From an uncultured bacterium (GTDB taxonomy: Bacteria; Cyanobacteriota; Vampirovibrionia; Gastranaerophilales; Gastranaerophilaceae), in contig CASELB010000181.1 of the NCBI GenBank assembly GCA_949288685.1, positions 1 through 10,056 on the forward strand: 10,056 nt of DNA. The letters are read 5' to 3'. Shown piece by piece: positions 5,442-10,056 of the stretch (its first letter is position 1; each line of letters opens with the position of its first letter). Under the pieces are notes generated by a model. It did no database searches, was not told the origin of the DNA, and saw nothing but the letters and a program-made list of their open reading frames with translations. Both the position numbers and the translations under genes were made by a program.

Positions 5442-6269
5442 ATGATGAAGAAGTTTTTAACAGCCTGCATTATCAGTCTTTTTACTCTGCCGGTCGTTTC
5501 AGGGGCAGAGGCGGACAGGTTCACACCGATAGGAAATGAACCGGAAGCTGTGCTGTCAAGGGAGAGTTCAACCATTGACCGCCCTCTTCCGTCTATAAGT
5601 TTTTATGACAGTATTACACCTGCACCGACAGAAGATCCTGACACATACAGCATTGAAAGCGGACTTATATATGATGATACACCTATCGGAGAGGTCTATC
5701 TGGATAAAAATATAAATAAACCGACTCTGGTTCTGCCGACAAATATGTTCCATTCCCCGATTTCAGACAATCAATCGTCAAATGCGATTACTGGAAGGAG
5801 CGTATTTACCCAAAATGCATACGTAAGAGAAGCATCAAGAAGTGTAGCATCAATAAAAGGAACCGCAGTAGAACAGGCAGGAAAATTCTCTTTTGGAGCC
5901 GGATACAGCAGAGGGCTTGATAAAGCACAAATGGAAGACAGCACCAATTTATTCACTACATACGATGCAGGAAGATTTGCTCTAAAATCACAATATTTAT
6001 CAACTTCAAAACAAAACCTCGGGACTTATTCAAATTGTTTTAAATTTTCTCCGGAACTGAAATTAACTGACCAGTTCCGCATAAGAAGCGGGTTTACATC
6101 ATACACTAATATTCCGTTAAAAAAAGGTGAAGTAGTACTTGTCTATTCTCCGTTTTTAAACAAAAATATTGAGGCTCTAAATTTTGAATTAGGAGTTGCA
6201 CAAAGATACAATACACATACAGGAGTAACAGGTTCAGAACTAAAATTTTCCACAGGGTTTAAATTTTGA
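5442..6269 (+). CDS. Secreted protein, probable small outer-membrane beta-barrel
   Basis: I do not recognise a named family. The 275 residues start with a clear Sec signal peptide (MMKKFLTACIISLFTLPVVSGAEA, cleavage probably after Gly-Ala-Glu-Ala or nearby). A polar, Pro/Ser/Thr-rich stretch follows (about 25-140). The last roughly 130 residues contain a series of alternating polar/hydrophobic strands (for example GKFSFGAGYS, GRFALKSQYLS, FRIRSGFTSY, GEVVLVYSP, NFELGVAQRY). The chain ends ELKFSTGFKF, with a terminal Phe as in many BAM-inserted outer-membrane proteins. This supports, but does not prove, a C-terminal barrel. Two consecutive ATGs (5442, 5445) are possible starts; GGAG at 5437-5440 favours the second. 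The stop codon overlaps the next ATG by 1 nt (TGATG), so it is linked to the DivIC-like gene. Confidence 0.75.
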   Translation: MMKKFLTACIISLFTLPVVSGAEADRFTPIGNEPEAVLSRESSTIDRPLPSISFYDSITPAPTEDPDTYSIESGLIYDDTPIGEVYLDKNINKPTLVLPTNMFHSPISDNQSSNAITGRSVFTQNAYVREASRSVASIKGTAVEQAGKFSFGAGYSRGLDKAQMEDSTNLFTTYDAGRFALKSQYLSTSKQNLGTYSNCFKFSPELKLTDQFRIRSGFTSYTNIPLKKGEVVLVYSPFLNKNIEALNFELGVAQRYNTHTGVTGSELKFSTGFKF

Positions 6270-6694
6270 TGATAAAAAAAATAAACAAAATCGAAATATC
6301 TAAAAAAGAAAAAAAGGGGAATAAAAAGAAAAAACGCCCTTATACACCCGTCGGATTTTATTACTCATTCCTTACAATAGTTTTACTGCTGTGCCTCGTT
6401 CAAATAACCTGCGGTGCGGTTCTTAATATATCAAAATTGATATCTTATCAATCAAAAATATCACAACTTCAAAAAACGAAAGATAAAGCAGAATTAAGGA
6501 ATAAACAACTAAAAGAAGATATTGCGGATTTTTCCGCTGCATCCAGTCTGGAAGCAATTGCAAGAAATAATCTTAAAATGGCAGGCGATGACGAAGTTCT
6601 TGTCATAATAAACACAAAACCAAAAGATGAAAATGAAGAAAAAAATAAAGGCTTTGTTACTAATTTGTTGAGCGGATTTAAGAAGAATGATTAA
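6269..6694 (+). CDS. Septum formation initiator family protein (DivIC/FtsB-like)
   Basis: The 141-residue protein has a very basic cytoplasmic N-terminus (Lys-rich, about 1-25), one transmembrane segment (about 30-52, SFLTIVLLLCLVQITCGAVL), a coiled coil (about 57-90, KISQLQKTKDKAELRNKQLK), and a block EAIARNNLKMAGDDEVLVII that resembles the conserved IExxARexLgmxxxgE signature of FtsB/DivIC. These single-pass proteins join FtsL and FtsQ/DivIB in the divisome and help switch on septal wall synthesis; that role here is inferred from topology and motif. The start is ATG 6269, not the TTG one codon upstream, and shares its A with the preceding stop. The acidic/basic C-tail (about 118-141) is longer than in E. 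coli FtsB (103 residues). The last 8 nt overlap the TPR gene. Confidence 0.75.
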   Translation: MIKKINKIEISKKEKKGNKKKKRPYTPVGFYYSFLTIVLLLCLVQITCGAVLNISKLISYQSKISQLQKTKDKAELRNKQLKEDIADFSAASSLEAIARNNLKMAGDDEVLVIINTKPKDENEEKNKGFVTNLLSGFKKND

Positions 6695-8186
6695 AGAATT
6701 ACTTAAAGAAATGTTTTTATTAAAAGAAAAGGGTTATTACAAACAAGCAATAGAAATCCTGTATAAGCTGCTTGAAATATCCGATTCCTCCGAAGAAACC
6801 GCCGAAATTATTTACGAACTGGCAGAAGTATATTTTTTCTCCGGAAATATTGAACGCGCACTGCATTACACAGAAAAATTACTTGAAACAGCACCCGAAC
6901 ATGTTGATGCATTAAGGCTGCAAATAAAACTTCTGAGTCAAAATCCGGACAAAAGAATACAAGTTGCACGTAAATTATACACAATTACCCAAAAACCTGA
7001 AGATTTAAAACTATATCTTGCAATTCTAAACAAAGCCCGAATGTACAAAGAAACTTTAAGTTATATAAATTCAGATACACAAAAATTTTGTTATCAGGAA
7101 TTTGCAGATGCATACTATGCTATCGGGGAATACCGAAAAGCAAAGGAAATTCTTGAAGTTCAACCAAATCTCAATGAAATTTGTGAACTTCTGCTTGCTA
7201 AAATCTGCTATGCTATTAATGATAATAATGCACTTAGCACAATAGAAACAAAACTTGCAAATTCTAAAAATGCCGAAGTAACAAAATTTATCATTCAATT
7301 AGAATTTGATCTGATGAATTATACCAAAGTTATTTCGCTTGCTAATAAACTTAATCTGGCATCATCTCCGGAAATTTTATATCTTACCGGACTTGCCTGT
7401 CTTTATAAACAACAAACTATTAAAGCAAAAAAATATTTTAATATTCTATGCGAAAAAGTAAGCGAGCCTAAATACAAATTTGCGCTTGCTATGTCATACG
7501 TTCAAGCAAATCAGACTACGCAGGCAATTGAAACAGTTATTAGTAATCCGGTTTATTTAAAACTATTAACTCTGCTGCTTAACGAAAAAGCCATAACAAA
7601 AAATGCGTTAATTAAAGAATTTTTGACAACATTTGAAGTCTATCCTCTGGACAAACTGGCGCTGTTTACAGTGGCAGATGTCTGCCTTAAACGGGAATGT
7701 TTAAAACTTGCAAGGGATTTAATTAAAATTCCGCACAATCCCAGAGATTTAAGATTTGTGTATTATGAAATTAAACTTAACATCCTAGAAAGGAATTATG
7801 ATGAAGCCGGCAGCTTGTTAAGTAAATACAAAAATAATGATAATTTTGCACTATTATACGCTGAACTGCTTAATTCTCAAAATAATTTTTCTATCCTTGA
7901 AAACTTGCTTGAAACAAGAAAATCCTATGAAAAAAACGAGTTTGAACAATGTTGTTACTATTATGCAAGAATTTTTGAAGCGAAAGGCGATTACAAGCGT
8001 GCAATTGATATTGCCCAAAAAGGTTTGGTTTTTGTAAATAATTATACTGAAATGTATTATACTTTGCTCTACAGTCTATACAAACATATCGGAGATACAA
8101 CAAAAGCAGCAGACTGTCTTGAAAAAGCAGCCAGTATAAATCCGGATTTAAGACCCAAATTGATAAATGAAGAAACTAGTCTTTAA
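6687..8186 (+). CDS. Tetratricopeptide-repeat protein of unknown function
   Basis: The 499-residue protein is almost wholly alpha-helical and built from TPR-like helix pairs. The clearest are at about 38-77 (AEIIYELAEVYFFSGNIERA), about 136-158 (FADAYYAIGEYRKAKEIL), about 230-260 (EILYLTGLACLYKQQTIKAK) and two near the C-terminus (about 425-492: YYYARIFEAKGDYKRAIDIA and YTLLYSLYKHIGDTTKAADC). TPR arrays mediate protein contacts, so a scaffold role is likely, but no partner or reaction can be named. There is no signal peptide or membrane segment, so it is predicted cytoplasmic. Its ATG sits in the last 8 nt of the DivIC-like gene (ATGATTAA) without a strong Shine-Dalgarno. Its 3' end overlaps rpoD, read in the opposite direction, by 11 nt. 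Confidence 0.85.
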   Translation: MIKELLKEMFLLKEKGYYKQAIEILYKLLEISDSSEETAEIIYELAEVYFFSGNIERALHYTEKLLETAPEHVDALRLQIKLLSQNPDKRIQVARKLYTITQKPEDLKLYLAILNKARMYKETLSYINSDTQKFCYQEFADAYYAIGEYRKAKEILEVQPNLNEICELLLAKICYAINDNNALSTIETKLANSKNAEVTKFIIQLEFDLMNYTKVISLANKLNLASSPEILYLTGLACLYKQQTIKAKKYFNILCEKVSEPKYKFALAMSYVQANQTTQAIETVISNPVYLKLLTLLLNEKAITKNALIKEFLTTFEVYPLDKLALFTVADVCLKRECLKLARDLIKIPHNPRDLRFVYYEIKLNILERNYDEAGSLLSKYKNNDNFALLYAELLNSQNNFSILENLLETRKSYEKNEFEQCCYYYARIFEAKGDYKRAIDIAQKGLVFVNNYTEMYYTLLYSLYKHIGDTTKAADCLEKAASINPDLRPKLINEETSL

Positions 8187-9180
8187 AATAACTTTTCAGA
8201 CCGGAAGTAAGATTTTTATTCTTACATAATTTTTTAAGTTTAGAAATTGCTCTGTTTTCAATCTGGCGTATGCGTTCGCGCGAAACCCCGTAAATCGAAC
8301 CAATTTCATCAAGCGTCTTTTTTGCCCCGTTATTATCAAGTCCAAATCTTAAAATTAAAACATCACGTTCTTTGGGACTGAGCTGGTTGAGCATAAGTTT
8401 AATATCGTCTAACAAACTTTCATTCGATACAATTGAGTCCGGCGCCAGTGTTGATTCATCAACAATATAATCAATTATTTTATTAGCATCATCTTTCTGA
8501 CCGGTAGGAGTATCTATACTTATTGTAGACTGCGCTGATTTAACTATCGACATCAATTTATTAACAGATATACCGAGCTTATCCGCAATTTCCTGCTTTA
8601 CCGGAATACGTCCGAGTTCTGTTGTTAAATCAATTGTTGCTTTTTTAATTTTATTTAATGACTCAATAAGGTGGATAGGAAGCCTTATAATTCTTGCCTT
8701 ATCCGCAATTGCCCTAGTAATGGACTGCTGTATCCACCAGGTCGCATAAGTTGAGAACTTATACCCTTTTGTATAATCAAATTTTTCTGTTGCCTTAATA
8801 AGCCCCATATTACCTTCCTGAATAAGATCAAGAAATGAAAGCCCGCGCCCTATATACTTTTTTGCAACACTTACAACCAACCTCAAGTTTGCATTAATAA
8901 GTATTTTCCGTGAAAGTTCACAGTGCTGGTCATGAATTTTCTTTGCGACTTCTAACTCCTCCTGTGCTGATAAAAGCGGTATTTTACCTATCTGCTGAAG
9001 ATAAATTCTGACAGAATCATCAGAATTTACAGAAGATAAATTTTCACGATTTTTTGGTTCGGATATATTTATAAAATCATCATCTTCATCTTCCATAGGT
9101 TCTATGGATTCAAAATCTATATCTTCATCGGTTATATCATCCGCCATTATATTAAGTTTTGTTAAGTCATTTCTACCCAT
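8176..9180 (-). CDS. rpoD: RNA polymerase sigma-70 family factor, group 1-like
   Basis: This 334-residue sigma factor directs RNA polymerase to promoters. An acidic N-terminus (about 13-37) is followed by region 1.2 (DSVRIYLQQIGKIPLLSAQEE, about 55-76), region 2 (about 92-165, with NLRLVVSVAKKYIGRGLSFLDL, the GYKFSTYATWWIQQSITRA -10-recognition and melting segment, then RLPIH), region 3 (about 172-250), and region 4 (about 268-318, LSPKERDVLILRFGL and the helix-turn-helix LDEIGSIYGVSRERIRQIENRA). The C-terminal SGLKSYFKD resembles the LRxYL ending of primary sigmas. It lacks the long region 1.1 and the non-conserved insert of E. coli RpoD, as do many smaller primary sigmas. A group 2 (SigB/RpoS-like) paralogue cannot be excluded. 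GGGGAG lies 5 nt before the ATG within rlmB, with an 8-nt overlap, so the two are co-transcribed. Confidence 0.9.
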   Translation of the reverse strand: MGRNDLTKLNIMADDITDEDIDFESIEPMEDEDDDFINISEPKNRENLSSVNSDDSVRIYLQQIGKIPLLSAQEELEVAKKIHDQHCELSRKILINANLRLVVSVAKKYIGRGLSFLDLIQEGNMGLIKATEKFDYTKGYKFSTYATWWIQQSITRAIADKARIIRLPIHLIESLNKIKKATIDLTTELGRIPVKQEIADKLGISVNKLMSIVKSAQSTISIDTPTGQKDDANKIIDYIVDESTLAPDSIVSNESLLDDIKLMLNQLSPKERDVLILRFGLDNNGAKKTLDEIGSIYGVSRERIRQIENRAISKLKKLCKNKNLTSGLKSYFKD

Positions 9181-9928
9181 TTTTTCTCCCCGCGGTGAGC
9201 TTTTGTCTCACATATTCATAAATTATTATACCCGCTGCCGCCGAAACATTCAACGAATTAAAATCCGTTAACATCGGTATTTTTATTTTGAAATCCGCAA
9301 GGTTTAGTATAGACCTTGAAATTCCGGCGTGCTCCGCGCCCATAACAAGAACAAAATTCATGTTAAGGAAATCAATATCGTAATAATTATCTTTAGAATG
9401 ATGGTCAGACGCAATTACCCACCAGTTGTTTTCTTTTAGTTTCTGAATAGCACTAACCGGACTATTGACTTTTATTAAAGATATATGATTAATAGCGCCG
9501 GCACTGGTTTTTTCAACTATTTCATTAACAAGAGCACCGCGGCGCGAAGGAAGAATAATACCATCAATACCTGCACAAACACAGGTACGGATAACCGCCC
9601 CTATATTATGCGGATCTTCAACACCGTCAAGGAATACAAGAGAAGAATTTTCTTTATGTTTTTCCATAAACTCTTCAAGTTCAATATACTCAACCGGAGC
9701 GACAAAAGCTATTACTCCCTGATGATTGTATTCGTTATATTTTGTAAACTTCTCTTTATCCGCAAATATAAAAGGAACACCTGCATTTAGAGCATATTCT
9801 TTAATTTTATCAATCTTGGCATCAGGTCTTACCGAACGCGAAATTATTATTTTATTAAATTTCCTGCTTCCTGACTTAAGCGCTTCTATAACTGAATTTC
9901 TACCGTAAATAATATTTTTTTCTTCCAT
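9173..9928 (-). CDS. rlmB: 23S rRNA (guanosine-2'-O-)-methyltransferase, RlmB/TrmH family
   Basis: The 251-residue SPOUT enzyme uses S-adenosylmethionine to methylate a ribose 2'-hydroxyl, by family homology Gm2251 of 23S rRNA. It has the N-terminal substrate-binding domain (GRNSVIEAL at 9-17, HQGV at 69-72) and the three SpoU motifs: DPHNIGAVIRT at 105-115, GAEHAGIS at 197-204 and IPMLTDFNSLNVSAAAG at 217-233. Motifs 2 and 3 form the knotted cofactor site. RlmB fits better than TrmH/TrmL because of the N-terminal domain. I chose ATG 9928; the in-frame TTG at 9964 lies in the -35 hexamer. There is no Shine-Dalgarno, and the promoter is immediately upstream, so the message may be leaderless. 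It overlaps the following sigma factor gene by 8 nt. Confidence 0.9.
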   Translation of the reverse strand: MEEKNIIYGRNSVIEALKSGSRKFNKIIISRSVRPDAKIDKIKEYALNAGVPFIFADKEKFTKYNEYNHQGVIAFVAPVEYIELEEFMEKHKENSSLVFLDGVEDPHNIGAVIRTCVCAGIDGIILPSRRGALVNEIVEKTSAGAINHISLIKVNSPVSAIQKLKENNWWVIASDHHSKDNYYDIDFLNMNFVLVMGAEHAGISRSILNLADFKIKIPMLTDFNSLNVSAAAGIIIYEYVRQKLTAGRKNG

Positions 9929-9935
9929 TTTTCTT

Positions 9936-9964
9936 AATTTAATCCATACGTATGATGTTTTCAA
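9936..9964 (-). promoter_or_regulatory. Promoter of rlmB-rpoD
   Basis: Read on the minus strand, TTGAAA (9964-9959) and TAAATT (9941-9936) are 17 nt apart. The -35 is one mismatch from consensus and the -10 two. The predicted start, near 9929, lies at the rlmB ATG (A at 9928). It is divergent from the plus-strand promoter at 9977. Confidence 0.55.
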
Positions 9965-9976
9965 GAGTTAAAACTA

Positions 9977-10005
9977 TAGACATAAGTTTTATCCTATTAT
10001 ATAAT
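9977..10005 (+). promoter_or_regulatory. Strong sigma-70 promoter at the right edge
   Basis: TAGACA (9977-9982) and a perfect TATAAT (10000-10005) are separated by exactly 17 nt, with transcription expected to start near 10012. It is the best-matching -35/-10 pair in the window and drives the gene cut by the right edge. It lies back to back with the rlmB promoter. Confidence 0.75.
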
Positions 10006-10019
10006 AAAAGAAAATAGTG

Positions 10020-10056
10020 ATGGAAGAGAAGTGGATATATTATGGCAAAAAAGAAT
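10020..10056 (+). CDS. Start of an unidentified gene, cut by the window edge
   Basis: Two starts in different frames are possible. ATG 10020 gives MEEKWIYYGKKE, with no Shine-Dalgarno and about 8 nt from the predicted transcript start. ATG 10042 gives MAKKN, with a purine-rich but poor Shine-Dalgarno-like stretch (GGAAGAGAAG) upstream. The window holds too few codons to choose or to name a product. The coordinates given are for the first option; the strong promoter just upstream is the main reason to believe a gene begins here. Confidence 0.45.
   Translation, partial: MEEKWIYYGKKE

Noticed and set aside
9929..9964. TTG start for rlmB
   Set aside because: This TTG is the first half of the -35 hexamer, and the added residues have no counterpart in the family's N-terminus.
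1..10056. tRNA, rRNA, CRISPR array, insertion sequence or prophage
   Set aside because: No cloverleaf, spaced direct repeats, transposase or integrase motifs or terminal inverted repeats were seen.

Overview
The window is an AT-rich bacterial chromosome segment made almost entirely of housekeeping genes. A Gram-negative-type envelope is implied by the lipid A genes lpxD and lpxC, an ADP-heptose nucleotidyltransferase and a secreted protein that looks like a small outer-membrane barrel. The low GC content, the cyanobacterial-style adjacency of lpxC and fabZ, and the mixture of genes would fit a non-photosynthetic relative of Cyanobacteria (Gastranaerophilales/Melainabacteria, gut lineage). This placement is inference from gene content only; other AT-rich diderms are possible.

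Layout. Positions 2-328 (+) hold the 3' end of a protein with a peptidase-S74 (endosialidase-type) intramolecular chaperone domain, closed by a clear intrinsic terminator (363-388). An extended -10 promoter then starts a four-gene operon (489-3377, +): rfaE2/hldE C-domain type heptose-1-P adenylyltransferase, lpxD, lpxC, fabZ. It ends at a GC-rich perfect hairpin (3399-3425), which also sits just beyond the 3' end of a 44-residue rubredoxin gene on the minus strand (3429-3563). The rubredoxin is divergent from a second plus-strand cluster (3603-5294): YbgC-type hotdog thioesterase, RsuA/RluB-type pseudouridine synthase and coaE, all overlapping. A third plus-strand cluster (5442-8186) encodes a secreted barrel-like protein, a DivIC/FtsB-like divisome protein and a 499-residue TPR protein, again with overlapping junctions. 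Its last gene meets tail to tail, with an 11-nt overlap, the minus-strand pair rlmB-rpoD (9928 down to 8176). A strong plus-strand promoter at 9977-10005 drives a gene that runs off the right edge.

How the genes work together. The 489-3377 operon ties together heptose activation (inner core), two lipid A steps (UDP-acyl-GlcNAc deacetylation and second acylation) and the FabZ dehydratase, which draws on the same hydroxyacyl-ACP pool. lpxA is not where it usually lies, directly after fabZ; only a ribosome-binding-site-like sequence is present there. The 5442-8186 cluster is the least understood part: a predicted outer-membrane protein, an inner-membrane divisome-like protein and a cytoplasmic TPR scaffold in one transcription unit.

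No tRNA, rRNA, CRISPR array, insertion sequence or phage module was recognised. Two recurring themes are promoters whose -10 element lies only 6-9 nt from the chosen start codon (three cases), and 8-nt gene overlaps of the form ATGNNTAR (three cases).
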